DNA of 64,000 nt from UBA961 sp049426725 (lineage in GTDB: Bacteria > Bacteroidota > Ignavibacteria > Kapaibacteriales > UBA961), in the NCBI GenBank assembly GCA_049426725.1, contig JBMSYN010000002.1, positions 115,681 to 179,680 on the forward strand. The letters run 5' to 3'. Under the pieces are notes generated by a model. It ran no database searches, had not been told where the DNA came from, and worked only from the letters and a program-made list of their open reading frames with translations. The first letter of the stretch is position 1, and the number at the start of each line of letters is the position of its first letter. Both the position numbers and the translations under genes were made by a program. Positions 27,098 through 36,905 of this stretch are shown here, in pieces.

Positions 27098-28435
27098 ATG
27101 TCTACATATACACCAAAATATGCTGTCCAAGCTGGAGAAGTATTGCAGGAATTGGGTAAATACATCCTGGCAGATGGCTTTGAAATAGTATTTGATGAAA
27201 CGGGAAGTCATGGATCATATTTAAAAGATGCCAAAACCGGCAGGGAATATTTGGATTTTTTCACTTGCTTTGCTTCCACTCCCATCGGAATGAATCATCC
27301 TAAAATGCTACATCCTGATTTTATTGAGCATTTAGGCAAAATATCTGTAAATAAGCCATCGAATTCGGATTTGTATTCAGAGTCCATGGCAAGTTTCGTG
27401 AAAACATTTTTCACAATCGCTGTACCAAAACCTTTCACCTATAGTTTTTTTATAGAAGGTGGCGCCATGGCAATTGAAAATGCTTTGAAGATTGCAATGG
27501 ATTGGAAGGTGAGAAAGAATTTCTTGAAGGGATATAAAGAGGAAAAAGGTCATCAGATTTTACATTTTAGGCAAGCTTTTCATGGAAGATCGGGATATAC
27601 TATGTCATTGACGAATACCGATCCCACAAAGACTGCTTTATATCCAAAATTCCAATGGCCCAGAGTATTGAATCCCAAGATGAAATTCCCAGTGGAATCA
27701 CATCTTGATGAGATTATCAAAGCTGAGCAGGAATCGATTGCACAAATCAAGCAGGCATTTCATGAACACAAAGATGATATTGCTGCGATCATCATTGAGC
27801 CGATACAAGGCGAGGGTGGTGATAATCATTTCCGACCCGAGTTCTTGCAGGCACTTCGACTAATTGCTGATGAACAAGAAGCATTGCTGATTTTTGATGA
27901 AGTGCAAACCGGTGTGGGGCTTACCGGTTCAATGTGGGTACATGAGCAATTGGGTGTTACGCCGGATATCATGGCATTTGGAAAAAAGATGCAGGTATGT
28001 GGTGTTGTTGCGACGAATCGCATTGATGATATTCCTGATCATGTATTCAAAGTATCATCAAGGATAAATTCCACATGGGGTGGAAGTTTAACAGATATGG
28101 TGCGTGCAACGCGTTATCTTGAAATCATAGAAGAAGAAAAACTCATACCTCATGTGCAAGAATTGGGTGTAACATTGCTACAATCTTTGAATGCTTATTG
28201 TGAGGAGTTTTCACCAATCATGAGCAATGCAAGAGGAAGAGGATTGTTTTGTGCTTTTGATATGAAGGATGCCAATACAAGAAATGCATTCAGAAACAAT
28301 TGTATGGATTCAGGTTTGATTATTCTGGGTTGTGGAGATCATTCCATTCGATTCAGGCCACCATTGACATTATCTCATGAAGAATTACAGAAAGGATTGT
28401 CAATCATTCAAGAATCATTAAAGAAGATTTCATAA
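27098..28435 (+). CDS. lat: L-lysine 6-aminotransferase
   Basis: Starting at ATG 27098, with GAGGAA eight bases upstream, gives 445 residues; the frame open from 27014 is only an extension. It is a class III PLP aminotransferase. FIEGGAMAIENALKIA, FHGRSGYTMSLT, IIEPIQGEGGDNHF and FDEVQTG are as in lysine epsilon-aminotransferases, and the PLP lysine lies in MAFGKKMQVCG. The reaction moves the side-chain amino group of lysine to 2-oxoglutarate, giving aminoadipate semialdehyde, which leads to lysine breakdown. Distinguishing LAT from related omega-aminotransferases rests on these motifs; I am fairly sure. It is monocistronic with a shared terminator and a long leader. Confidence 0.88.
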   Translation: MSTYTPKYAVQAGEVLQELGKYILADGFEIVFDETGSHGSYLKDAKTGREYLDFFTCFASTPIGMNHPKMLHPDFIEHLGKISVNKPSNSDLYSESMASFVKTFFTIAVPKPFTYSFFIEGGAMAIENALKIAMDWKVRKNFLKGYKEEKGHQILHFRQAFHGRSGYTMSLTNTDPTKTALYPKFQWPRVLNPKMKFPVESHLDEIIKAEQESIAQIKQAFHEHKDDIAAIIIEPIQGEGGDNHFRPEFLQALRLIADEQEALLIFDEVQTGVGLTGSMWVHEQLGVTPDIMAFGKKMQVCGVVATNRIDDIPDHVFKVSSRINSTWGGSLTDMVRATRYLEIIEEEKLIPHVQELGVTLLQSLNAYCEEFSPIMSNARGRGLFCAFDMKDANTRNAFRNNCMDSGLIILGCGDHSIRFRPPLTLSHEELQKGLSIIQESLKKIS

Positions 28436-28469
28436 AAAAAGGTCGCCAAATTGTGGCGACCTTTTTTTA
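28434..28469. terminator. Bidirectional terminator between lat and rseP
   Basis: GGTCGCCA pairs with TGGCGACC around AATTG, with seven A on one side and seven T on the other, between two converging genes. Confidence 0.92.
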
Positions 28470-29852
28470 TTATTTCAGCAAGTCATTGATGGTAATCAGT
28501 AGAAAGAGTATGAGCAATAAAGCAACTCCAATCTGTTGCACCATCATTTTAATTTTTATTGGGACTTCTCTTCCCATGATCCCTTCGATGATGATGAATA
28601 CCAAATGACCACCATCCAAAGCTGGAAGTGGAAGTATGTTAATCACTGCAATTGAAACAGATAGAGAAGCAATCAAAAGGAGAAAACTTAACCATCCTTG
28701 TTCAGCTTGTTTGCCCGCGATTTTCGCAATTTTTATTGGACCTCCAATGCTGTCCGAAACAGACATTGTTCCTTGAAAAATTCCGGTGATGGTTTTGAAG
28801 AAGAGCGTGACATTCAATACAGTTTGATCAAGACCTATTCCGGCGGATTCAATCAAAGAATAATCAATATGTTTCGTGGGGCCCAAATATTCCTCTGATG
28901 TTTGCACGCCAATGCGATGCCGATTAACAGAGCCATCATATTTTGGGATAATCGTATCATTCAATTCTTTCGACCCATGTTTCCAAGTCAAAGCCAATGG
29001 TTTGTCTTTATTCCATTGAACCATATTCACAAAATCTTCTGCACCCGACATTATTTTGCCATTCACTGTAAGAATTGTGTCACCTGCTTTTAGACCCGAT
29101 TTTTCAGCTGGTGACATTGACTCCACGGCAGCAATCACAACTCGAATTCCCTCGGGAGTAATTCCCAATCCTTTTTTTTGAGTGATGGCATCTACCAGTG
29201 CTTTGCCATCTGCATTGAGTGTCACTTTTTGAGAAGATCTCATTATGACTATGTTTCTATTCTCACCAAAATTGTCGAGTGTCAATGCTTTGGTAACATC
29301 TTCCCATGATTCCATCTGAGAACCATTGATTGAAAGAATCTTGTCGCCTCTTTGTAATCCTGAATTGGCGAGTACAGAACCTTTTTGAACGGCTGCAATC
29401 GTTGTGATTGTATTTACATTTTTCCCTTCAGAAAAAGTAACACCCGAATAAATCAAAAAAGACAATATGAAATTGAAGATGACTCCTGCGCTTATGACAG
29501 CAGCTTTTTTCCATGCACTTTTTGATCTGAACTCATAGGGTTTGGGTTCGCTGTGCATTTGCTCTTTATCGAAACTTTCATCAATCATGCCGGAAATTTT
29601 TACATATCCGCCCAATGGCAAAAGACAAAATCTATAATCTGTATGATCACCGCCATCCCAATCTTCTGGTAATTCACCGAAGGTGAATCCATTTATTTTA
29701 TTCCAGCCAAACAAACGCATGCCCATACCTATCGCAAAAATCTCAGCACGCATACCTGTTGCTCTTGCAATCAAAAAATGACCAAGCTCATGAATTGAGA
29801 CGATGATCAAAATTACTTTTGCGAATTGTATCAATAAATTAAGTGATTCCAT
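28470..29852 (-). CDS. rseP: RIP site-2 metalloprotease RseP
   Basis: Starting at ATG 29852, which has an AAGGA ribosome site eight bases upstream, gives 460 residues; an upstream in-frame start is less likely. A membrane metalloprotease that cuts substrates within the bilayer, classically anti-sigma factors. The zinc motif HELGHF lies in the first helix and LDGGH in the third. Two PDZ domains lie between (QKGSVLANSGLQRGDK and SPAEKSGLKAGDT). Family order and length are normal. It is last in the minus-strand carA-paaG-pfkA-rseP run. The ECF sigma/anti-sigma pair in this window would be a natural but untested target. Confidence 0.94.
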   Translation of the reverse strand: MESLNLLIQFAKVILIIVSIHELGHFLIARATGMRAEIFAIGMGMRLFGWNKINGFTFGELPEDWDGGDHTDYRFCLLPLGGYVKISGMIDESFDKEQMHSEPKPYEFRSKSAWKKAAVISAGVIFNFILSFLIYSGVTFSEGKNVNTITTIAAVQKGSVLANSGLQRGDKILSINGSQMESWEDVTKALTLDNFGENRNIVIMRSSQKVTLNADGKALVDAITQKKGLGITPEGIRVVIAAVESMSPAEKSGLKAGDTILTVNGKIMSGAEDFVNMVQWNKDKPLALTWKHGSKELNDTIIPKYDGSVNRHRIGVQTSEEYLGPTKHIDYSLIESAGIGLDQTVLNVTLFFKTITGIFQGTMSVSDSIGGPIKIAKIAGKQAEQGWLSFLLLIASLSVSIAVINILPLPALDGGHLVFIIIEGIMGREVPIKIKMMVQQIGVALLLILFLLITINDLLK

Positions 29853-29921
29853 GAAATATCCTTTTTGCGTCAATGAATGCTGGAATGACGCTTTATTAAT
29901 GAGTTCAGTGCATATATGAGA

Positions 29922-30929
29922 TTATCGCAATGCAATTGCGAAATCAATGATGTCTTGCGGTATGCCTTCATGATTTGTTTTACTGTCATCCGCGGCAATG
30001 TGCAATGGTATGGGTGTAGGAGCATGACCAGTATAAAATGCTGTGTAAAAACCACTTTCCGCATGTGCATAGGCATCCTTCACCATACGATATGCAACCC
30101 AACTTGCACGAATGATGTCAGAAACCGCAGCCTTGCCACCTCTTTGGAAATAACTCATGTCCACCGTGCGAATTTCATGTAAAACATTTCTTTTTTTGAA
30201 GATGTCTTCAAGAGTTTTTCTAATAATGTGTAGATCCTGGTCATATCCTTCTGCCACGATGATGCGTGTATCGCGATCTCTTTCTTCGATCATGGTTGCA
30301 AGATGTTCATAATCCACATTTTCACCCGGGCAAATCACATATTCTGCTCCGGCAGCAATTCCTGAATAAAAAGCCAAATATGCTGAGTCTCTCCCCATGG
30401 ATTTTATGAGATAAACTCTCCTGTGAGAAGAAGCTGTGTCTTTAATCCATTCGAGCATTTCATGGCTTTTGTCCAAAGCACTATAAAATCCAATGGAGGA
30501 ACCATGTTCATTGCAAACATCATTGTCGATTGAGCCGGGTGCGCATAATATTTTCGTTTTAATCTTTTCCGCCTGTATCATTGTGTTAATTGAATGTGCG
30601 GCCTTTATGCTACCATTGCCACCACAAACAAACAGATAATCAATCCTATTATCATGCAAATTTCTTGCAGCAGTTTCTTGCAAGATTGGATCAGTTGCCA
30701 ATTCCGGTACTCGGACGGTTCCGAGAATTGTGCCACCAGCTGAAGCAATCCCGGCAACAGAACCTTTGTCAAGATTTCTGAAATCATTGTAAATCAATCC
30801 TTTCCAGCCATCAAGGACTCCCCAGACTGATGTTTCGGGTCGCAAATTGAGCGTGGATCTCACGATGGCACGAATGAAAGCATTCATGCCTGAACTATCT
30901 CCGCCACCTGTGAGGACTGCAAATTTCAT
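29922..30929 (-). CDS. pfkA: 6-phosphofructokinase with altered Mg/ATP site
   Basis: A 335-residue phosphofructokinase that adds the second phosphate to fructose-6-phosphate in glycolysis. GGGDSSGMN, the catalytic aspartates in SIDND (residues 134-138), MGRDSAYLAF and FQRGGKA match PfkA-type enzymes. The block that is GGDGS in ATP-dependent enzymes reads GGNGS here, with asparagine at residue 105 in place of the Mg-binding aspartate; the codon is AAT. A glycine after it still suggests ATP rather than pyrophosphate as donor. It sits 19 bases after paaG. Activity may be reduced or regulated differently. Confidence 0.87.
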   Translation of the reverse strand: MKFAVLTGGGDSSGMNAFIRAIVRSTLNLRPETSVWGVLDGWKGLIYNDFRNLDKGSVAGIASAGGTILGTVRVPELATDPILQETAARNLHDNRIDYLFVCGGNGSIKAAHSINTMIQAEKIKTKILCAPGSIDNDVCNEHGSSIGFYSALDKSHEMLEWIKDTASSHRRVYLIKSMGRDSAYLAFYSGIAAGAEYVICPGENVDYEHLATMIEERDRDTRIIVAEGYDQDLHIIRKTLEDIFKKRNVLHEIRTVDMSYFQRGGKAAVSDIIRASWVAYRMVKDAYAHAESGFYTAFYTGHAPTPIPLHIAADDSKTNHEGIPQDIIDFAIALR

Positions 30930-30948
30930 GAATCAATTCCTTAAATGT

Positions 30949-31734
30949 TCATCGTCCGAGAAATTCGGGTGATCTTTTCTCGATAAAAGCTTTGACGCCT
31001 TCAGTATAATCATGTGATTCGCCAGCCAATTGCTGATACTCTGCTTCGAGTTCAAGCATATGCTCCAATGTTGCTGATTGTGCATTTTGCAAAAGTAGTT
31101 TCACATATCCATAACTTTGCGTTGGACCTTCGGCATATTTTTTAGCCATTGCTAGCAAACCATCATTGAAAGCTCCGGGATGCAAAACCTGATTCACGAG
31201 TCCCAATGATAATGCCTCATCCGCGGCAATTGGTTTATTCAATGTTGCAAATTCAAATGCTTTGGCATAACCCAACATTTTGGTGTAGAAAAATGTTGCA
31301 CCTGAATCGGGAATAAGAGCGATGCCGATAAAAGCTTCCACAAGCTTTGCGGATGCACTCATGATGCGAACATCGCATGCAAGTGCAAGGGAGAGTCCTG
31401 CGCCTGCTGCTACACCATTGATACCGGCAATCACCGGCTTCGGCAATGTATTGATCAATCGGATGATTGGATTATATCGTCTTTCGAGAGAATCTTTTAA
31501 AGATCTTTTACCTCCACCTGAAGGAGCATCCTTCAAGTCTTGTCCGGAACAAAATGCTTTGCCGGCACCGGTAAGTACAACGCAGCGCACTTCTTCGGTA
31601 TCATGAGCATATTGCAAAGCATCCTGCAATTCAGTTGTCAATTGTTCATTGCATGCATTGTATGAATCGGGCCTATTCAATGTGATGGTGAATATTCCTG
31701 ATTCCAAAGTGGTTATGATTGTTTCAAATGTCAT
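30949..31734 (-). CDS. paaG: Enoyl-CoA hydratase/isomerase, PaaG type
   Basis: A 261-residue crotonase-fold protein. FCSGQDLKD, SLERRYNPIIR, LPKPVIAGINGVAAGAGLSLALACD (split here: residues about 93-116) and LIPDSGATFF match PaaG, the isomerase that turns the phenylacetyl-CoA epoxide into an oxepin in aerobic phenylacetate breakdown. The acidic catalytic residue is the aspartate in IPDSG. Related crotonases share many of these features, so the substrate is not certain. It lies 11 bases after carA and 19 before pfkA, a strange operon partner for either; a PaaD gene is 6 kb away on the other strand. Confidence 0.85.
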   Translation of the reverse strand: MTFETIITTLESGIFTITLNRPDSYNACNEQLTTELQDALQYAHDTEEVRCVVLTGAGKAFCSGQDLKDAPSGGGKRSLKDSLERRYNPIIRLINTLPKPVIAGINGVAAGAGLSLALACDVRIMSASAKLVEAFIGIALIPDSGATFFYTKMLGYAKAFEFATLNKPIAADEALSLGLVNQVLHPGAFNDGLLAMAKKYAEGPTQSYGYVKLLLQNAQSATLEHMLELEAEYQQLAGESHDYTEGVKAFIEKRSPEFLGR

Positions 31735-31745
31735 GGGTATTTCCT

Positions 31746-32888
31746 TTATGCAATTAACGCTGATTTCCCTGTGGACATCATTTCGATGAATTGCTTGAAA
31801 AGATAATCTGAGTCATGGGGTCCGGGAGCAGCTTCAGGATGATATTGTACTGAAAATACAGGCAATTCCCGATGGCGAATTCCGGATAAAGTATTGTCAT
31901 TCAAGTTCATGTGAGTAGCTTCAAGTGCAGAGGGCAATCCATTCTGATCAACGGCAAAACCATGATTTTGTGAAGTGATTTCAATTTCTCCGGTCAAGAG
32001 ATTCTTCACTGGATGATTTGCACCGCGGTGACCAAAGCGTAGTTTGTAGGTTTTTGCGCCAAAAACCAAGCTCAATAATTGATGGCCAAGGCAGATGCCA
32101 AATGTTGGTATGCCTTGCTGTACAAGTGTTGAAATTGTTTCAATGGCATGAACGGCTGCGGCCGGGTCGCCAGGCCCATTGCTCAAAAAAATGCCTTCGG
32201 GGTTGATGGCAAGGATTTCTTCTGCTTTTGCATGTGCCGGAAACACGGTAACATGACACCCATATTGAGACAATCTGCGGAGGATATTGCGTTTGATGCC
32301 ATAATCAATGGCGGCAATACGAAATACTCTATTTGGCGAAATGAGCGGATTGTGAAGTAATTCCTCGGTTTGCGGCGCAAATTCATAGGATGCACCACAT
32401 GTTACGCCGAGTGTGAGATCCAAGCCCTCCATTGAGGGGATGGAATTTGCCTCTTCAATCAACATTTGTGAATCTTTGCCTTTTGCTGAGATGATTCCGC
32501 GCATTACGCCTTCACTACGAAGCACTCTGACCAATTGGCGGGTGTCAATGCCCTGAATTCCTATTCTCCCTTGCTCCTTCATCAATTCTTGCAAGGAGCC
32601 GGTGGCACGATAATTTGAATATGTTCTAGAGCATTCCTTAACAATGATGCCTTCAACTTTGAGAGAATCCGATTCGAAGTCTTCAGGATTCACGCCATAA
32701 TTGCCAATATGTGGATAGGTGAATGTCATGATTTGACCTTTATAACTAGGGTCAGACATAACTTCTTGATATCCCGTTATGGAGGTATTGAACACTACCT
32801 CGCCTTTGGCTTCAGATTCCAGGTCTCCGAATGCCTGTCCGCGGAAGATCATGCCATTTTCCAAGGCCAAAACTGCATCAATATTCAT
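31746..32888 (-). CDS. carA: Carbamoyl-phosphate synthase small subunit
   Basis: Starting at ATG 32888 gives 380 residues (MNIDAVLALENG); 14 more codons upstream are possible but not typical. The small subunit releases ammonia from glutamine and passes it to CarB for carbamoyl phosphate, the entry to arginine and pyrimidine synthesis. The N-terminal CPSase domain (FNTSITGYQEVM) and a C-terminal class I glutamine amidotransferase with the nucleophile cysteine in GICLGHQ and the HPE of YHPEAAPGP are complete. carB is not in the window. It is first in the minus-strand operon that includes paaG, pfkA and rseP. Confidence 0.96.
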   Translation of the reverse strand: MNIDAVLALENGMIFRGQAFGDLESEAKGEVVFNTSITGYQEVMSDPSYKGQIMTFTYPHIGNYGVNPEDFESDSLKVEGIIVKECSRTYSNYRATGSLQELMKEQGRIGIQGIDTRQLVRVLRSEGVMRGIISAKGKDSQMLIEEANSIPSMEGLDLTLGVTCGASYEFAPQTEELLHNPLISPNRVFRIAAIDYGIKRNILRRLSQYGCHVTVFPAHAKAEEILAINPEGIFLSNGPGDPAAAVHAIETISTLVQQGIPTFGICLGHQLLSLVFGAKTYKLRFGHRGANHPVKNLLTGEIEITSQNHGFAVDQNGLPSALEATHMNLNDNTLSGIRHRELPVFSVQYHPEAAPGPHDSDYLFKQFIEMMSTGKSALIA

Positions 32889-32927
32889 GGATTTTGTCAA
32901 TTGTTTAGATGGAGAAGGAAAGTTAGG

Positions 32928-32935
32928 CAAAAATA
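32928..32935 (-). promoter_or_regulatory. -7 box of the carA operon
   Basis: TATTTTTG on the minus strand, identical to the box before nuoE, 39 bases upstream of carA. No TTTG box is found at the usual distance. Confidence 0.45.
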
Positions 32936-33093
32936 GGAAAAATCGAGCAGATAAGGGGCTTTGTAAACAGGAAATGATTGCTACCCAAAAGCAAAAAAAT
33001 AGTGGTAAATCAGGTGATTTTTAAGATGTGAAGATGTCTTTTCCTATGACTGATTATAAGGAAGAGAAAACTAGCTTGGATAGCCATTTTTTC

Positions 33094-33124
33094 TTTGTTC
33101 AGTCCGATATTCCCTTGTAATTTG
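33094..33124 (+). promoter_or_regulatory. Promoter of the third Omp28 gene
   Basis: TTTG at 33094-33097, 20 bases, TAATTTG at 33118-33124; the gene starts 60 bases later. Confidence 0.6.
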
Positions 33125-33184
33125 TCAGGATTAGGGGAACATCTAACTAGAAATTTTACCACAATTCATAAATGGAGTGTTCTC

Positions 33185-36064
33185 ATGAGTTTCATTAACT
33201 CTTTTTTGCGCAAGTCAATCTTCATTGCGCTTTGCATGAGTCTTGTTGTACAAGTCTCAAATGCGCAGTCGAAAAGACGCGTTTACATTGAAAAGTACAC
33301 CGGAGCATGGTGTCAATATTGTCCAAATGGTGCTGTTGCTTTTGATGAAATTGGAAAGCAATACACCGATGAGGAAGTGATCATGGTTGCCGTTCATCAA
33401 AATGATGGCATGTCCATGACAAATCAAGGTGATTTTCAGCCTTATATCAATGGCGTTCCAAGCGGATCTGTTAGCAGAATTTATAATGCTGTCGGTCCTC
33501 AATCTTGGGCAAGTTATATTCCGGGTATCATCAGTCAAGATGCCGCGGTGGAAGTCAATTTGAAAAATGTGTCATTCAATAGTGGCACTAGAAGAGTGAC
33601 ATGCCAATTGGAAGCCAGAATCAATCGTGACATAACAGGTCCTGTTCGTGTGAATGTTGTGGTTGTTGAAGACAGCGTGGTTGGTACCGGTTCACAGTTC
33701 GATCAAGTAAATGCATTTAATACACAGCAGGGTCATCCTTTTTATCAAAGAGGAAATCCAATCAAGAATTATCCGCATAGACATGTTGCGCGCTTGATGG
33801 TTGATGGCACATGGGGTGCAACAGGGGTGATTCCTGATAATCCCAAAGCAGGTGCTGTTTATACAAAGAACTATTCTTTCACTGTAAATGCCTCTTGGAA
33901 GCCCGAGCGTATGTCGCTTGTTGGTCTTGCCCAAAAGTATTCCAATGAAGTTGGAGCCAGAGAAATTTATCAAGCTGTTGAAGAATCATTGCTCATTCGT
34001 TCAACTCGTGCAACACTAGAACAAACTGAAACTCCATATTTGAAGGTTGCAGCGGGCGGAAAGAAGACACAAGTTATCAAAGTGACAAATGACAATAATT
34101 TTGATTTGACATTTGATCTTGCAGTGAATGATTCAAAATCCACATTGCCTTTTGATTGGACCGCTAGTGTTGAACCAGCAACAGTCCAACTCGCAAAAGG
34201 TGCTTCAGCGGATGTGACAGTTACAATCAATGCACCTGCTTCTATCAGTGAAGCTGAGCTTGCAACAGTGGTAGTTGATGCAACACCACAACCTGTTGAA
34301 AATACCAATCCAAAAACTTCCAGCACAAGTGTGTATGCACTTCCTGACTTTGCGAAAGCTGCCGTCATCTATGAATACAATACCAATCAATCAAATGATT
34401 TGTATAGAGATGCCATCAAGGCTAGTGAAAGATTTGGTCGTGGTTTTGTGACATTGCCAAATAATGCGACTCTCATTGAAGCATACAAAGATCAATTCCA
34501 GGTCTATGTATACAGTGTTTTTGGTGGTGGCTTATTGAATGGACAAATCTATGGTGGCTTGCCAATCGGCACAACAACTGATGCAATGCCTTTAGGCAAA
34601 ACAGTTTCAAATCTTTTGTCACAAGGAAAGAGAGTATATCTTTCAGCACCCCAGTCAATGTGGTGGGCTTTCGATAAAACCACTGCTACCGCAGCAGGAA
34701 AAAATCAAGATGTCATAAGTTTCTTCAATAATACACTCAAACTTCAGTTTGTAAAAACTGAACAACGCTATACTCAATCAGGTAATTCAATTTCCATAAA
34801 GCAGTATGGTGTAAAGGGATTTGACAATGATTCTATTGGTGATCAATTCAATGGAATTGCAAATGCAACTTTGGGGAATTATACATTCTTCACAGACATT
34901 TTCAGATTGGCAAGTGGCTCTCCTTGCTCTCCTGTATTGTATTCTGATAATTCAAATGCCAATATTGTTGGTGTTAGATACACATCTCCGGAAGGTGGCA
35001 AGCTTGTATTTGTGACGCATCCAATTGAAGCGCATGACAATATGATCACTCGCGAAACATTCATGCAGAAATCTCTTGAATGGCTTGCCGGCGATATCTT
35101 TGTTCAAGCGAAAAAACCAATTTTGGCTTTGAATTCAGAGGTTAAATTTGGATCATTGGAGATTGGTCAGAAAAAACAAATGACCACAGAAATTAGTAAT
35201 ACCGGTGATGGAGATTTGAATATTTCTGCAATGGGCATCAGTGGATCTGGCGCGTCAGTGTTTTCAATCATTGGGAAACCCCAATTACCAATCATGTTGA
35301 AGCCGGGTGAAAAGACAAGTATTACTCTTGAATTCGTCCCAACTACAGTTAAATCATACTTGGCTTCACTTGATTTCACTTCGAATGATGGTGGTGTTGA
35401 CAATTCAACAACAGGAATCGATCTTGTTGGTGAAGGCGTGCAAGCTGTTCCTGATCCGCCGGCACTTACAGGTGTTACAGATCTCGATCTTGGCCAAACT
35501 ACTACAAAGACTGATAAACCGTTGACATTAACCAATAATATCGATGGTGAAATCAAGGTAACAGGAGCAACCATTACAGGTGATGATAAAGATGCATTTA
35601 CACTTTCAGTGAATCAAGGTACCGTTCCTAAAGGTCAAAGATTCCAGACAAGAGTGTTTTTCAACCCGACAAAAGATGGAATTCACAAAGCAGTATTGAC
35701 CCTAAATACGCTTGTGACTTCAACAGGTAAAACAGGTACATATACTGTAAACTTGGTTGGTGAAAAACAAGCTGCATCCGGTGTAAAGGAAGACATGATC
35801 TTGACAAGCTCAGTACAAATCATGCCGAATCCAACTGCTAATTATGCAACAGTGTCATTCACAATTGCAGAGCCAACAGTAATGACAATCACCATAACAT
35901 CAATGAACGGTGAATTGCTTTATACAGCGAAAAATCGTTCATTCGACCCAGGCTCACAAGCATTCCAATTGCCTGTGTCAAACTTTGCAGCAGGTAGATA
36001 CACCGTTACGCTTCGTTCACAAAGCGGTGCAACAGTATCAATGCCATTTAGCATAGTTAGATAA
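33185..36064 (+). CDS. Large Omp28-family T9SS protein with ASH-like domains
   Basis: Starting at ATG 33185 gives 959 residues with a signal peptide of about 27 residues (ending SNAQ); the frame upstream is not credible because the promoter lies in it. A thioredoxin-like start has the pair CQYC at residues 43-46. Then come the Omp28 region (GHPFYQRGNP, HRHVARLM), an Ig-like linker and the ThuA-like region ending in SLEWLAG. Two ASH/choice-of-anchor-type domains follow (VKFGSLEIGQKKQM and TDLDLGQTTTKTD). Last is a T9SS CTD starting at IMPNPTANY. It is the third member of this family in the window and the only one with ASH-like domains. Secreted; role unknown. Confidence 0.87.
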   Translation: MSFINSFLRKSIFIALCMSLVVQVSNAQSKRRVYIEKYTGAWCQYCPNGAVAFDEIGKQYTDEEVIMVAVHQNDGMSMTNQGDFQPYINGVPSGSVSRIYNAVGPQSWASYIPGIISQDAAVEVNLKNVSFNSGTRRVTCQLEARINRDITGPVRVNVVVVEDSVVGTGSQFDQVNAFNTQQGHPFYQRGNPIKNYPHRHVARLMVDGTWGATGVIPDNPKAGAVYTKNYSFTVNASWKPERMSLVGLAQKYSNEVGAREIYQAVEESLLIRSTRATLEQTETPYLKVAAGGKKTQVIKVTNDNNFDLTFDLAVNDSKSTLPFDWTASVEPATVQLAKGASADVTVTINAPASISEAELATVVVDATPQPVENTNPKTSSTSVYALPDFAKAAVIYEYNTNQSNDLYRDAIKASERFGRGFVTLPNNATLIEAYKDQFQVYVYSVFGGGLLNGQIYGGLPIGTTTDAMPLGKTVSNLLSQGKRVYLSAPQSMWWAFDKTTATAAGKNQDVISFFNNTLKLQFVKTEQRYTQSGNSISIKQYGVKGFDNDSIGDQFNGIANATLGNYTFFTDIFRLASGSPCSPVLYSDNSNANIVGVRYTSPEGGKLVFVTHPIEAHDNMITRETFMQKSLEWLAGDIFVQAKKPILALNSEVKFGSLEIGQKKQMTTEISNTGDGDLNISAMGISGSGASVFSIIGKPQLPIMLKPGEKTSITLEFVPTTVKSYLASLDFTSNDGGVDNSTTGIDLVGEGVQAVPDPPALTGVTDLDLGQTTTKTDKPLTLTNNIDGEIKVTGATITGDDKDAFTLSVNQGTVPKGQRFQTRVFFNPTKDGIHKAVLTLNTLVTSTGKTGTYTVNLVGEKQAASGVKEDMILTSSVQIMPNPTANYATVSFTIAEPTVMTITITSMNGELLYTAKNRSFDPGSQAFQLPVSNFAAGRYTVTLRSQSGATVSMPFSIVR

Positions 36065-36082
36065 TCCTAGTCATGGAAAATG

Positions 36083-36117
36083 AAGCCCCGATTCTTTATG
36101 GAGTCGGGGCTTTTTTT
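36083..36117 (+). terminator. Rho-independent terminator after the third Omp28 gene
   Basis: AAGCCCCGATTC pairs with GAGTCGGGGCTT (one G-U) around a six-base loop, then seven T. It abuts the converging TauE gene. Confidence 0.9.
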
Positions 36118-36898
36118 ATGAAAGTTCTTTGTATAAAATCAAAAATGCGATGAGAGCTATCACGATTCCAAATATCTTTTTCAAGTTATCTTGATTGATG
36201 TGATTTGAATATCGAATTCCAAAAAAACTTCCCAATAATGAGCTTATCAATAGGATAAAAAAAGTATCGAAATGCATATAAGAAGTTGTGACAACATCTA
36301 TGGCAAATGAAGGAAGGGTATTGCATGAGATGAGAATCATGGAAGAAAATATTGCCTGACGCATTGTCATGCCAGAAAGTAATACCAAGCTCGGAACAAT
36401 CAAGAAACCGGCCCCAATCCCGGTAATCCCTGTTATCATGCCAATCAATATTCCACTTATCATCAATGGAATTTGTGAAGCTTTATTATGTAGTTGTACA
36501 GAAATACTCATGATCATTCTACTTGAAGCAACGAGCATCAATAGAGCAAGAATAATCATTGAAATCTTATCTACGAAAAGTTCATGATTTCCAAATGTGA
36601 ATGAATTGGGAATATTCGGCATGATCATGCTTCGTATGAATAATGTCATGCTTAATGCGGGCAAACCAAAAGAAAAAAAAGATCTACTATGAAATGAGTT
36701 GTCATGTCTTGATTGCAACATCGAAATGAAAGATGTAATCCCAACAATACCCAGAGAATAAGTCACTGCTTCATTTGCTGGAATTTTTAGCACATACACA
36801 AGCATTGGCATAATCAAAATTGAGCCACCGGCACCGAGTAAGCCAATAATCACTCCGATAATGGAGGATGAAATGATTGCAATGATTATTTCCTGCAT
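36116..36898 (-). CDS. TauE/SafE family sulfite exporter-like protein
   Basis: A 260-residue membrane protein of the TauE/SafE/TSUP family, with about eight helices in two repeats. The hallmark GLLGAGGSILIMP opens the first repeat, and GMITGITGIGAGFLIVPSL, with its glycine pairs, opens the second. Family members move sulfite, sulfoacetate or other small organosulfur anions; the actual substrate is not readable. It is last in the minus-strand operon beginning with plsY and follows thioredoxin by seven bases. Sulfur chemistry next to a thioredoxin is suggestive but not evidence. Confidence 0.9.
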   Translation of the reverse strand: MQEIIIAIISSSIIGVIIGLLGAGGSILIMPMLVYVLKIPANEAVTYSLGIVGITSFISMLQSRHDNSFHSRSFFSFGLPALSMTLFIRSMIMPNIPNSFTFGNHELFVDKISMIILALLMLVASSRMIMSISVQLHNKASQIPLMISGILIGMITGITGIGAGFLIVPSLVLLSGMTMRQAIFSSMILISCNTLPSFAIDVVTTSYMHFDTFFILLISSLLGSFFGIRYSNHINQDNLKKIFGIVIALIAFLILYKELS

Positions 36899-36905
36899 TT
36901 ACTGA

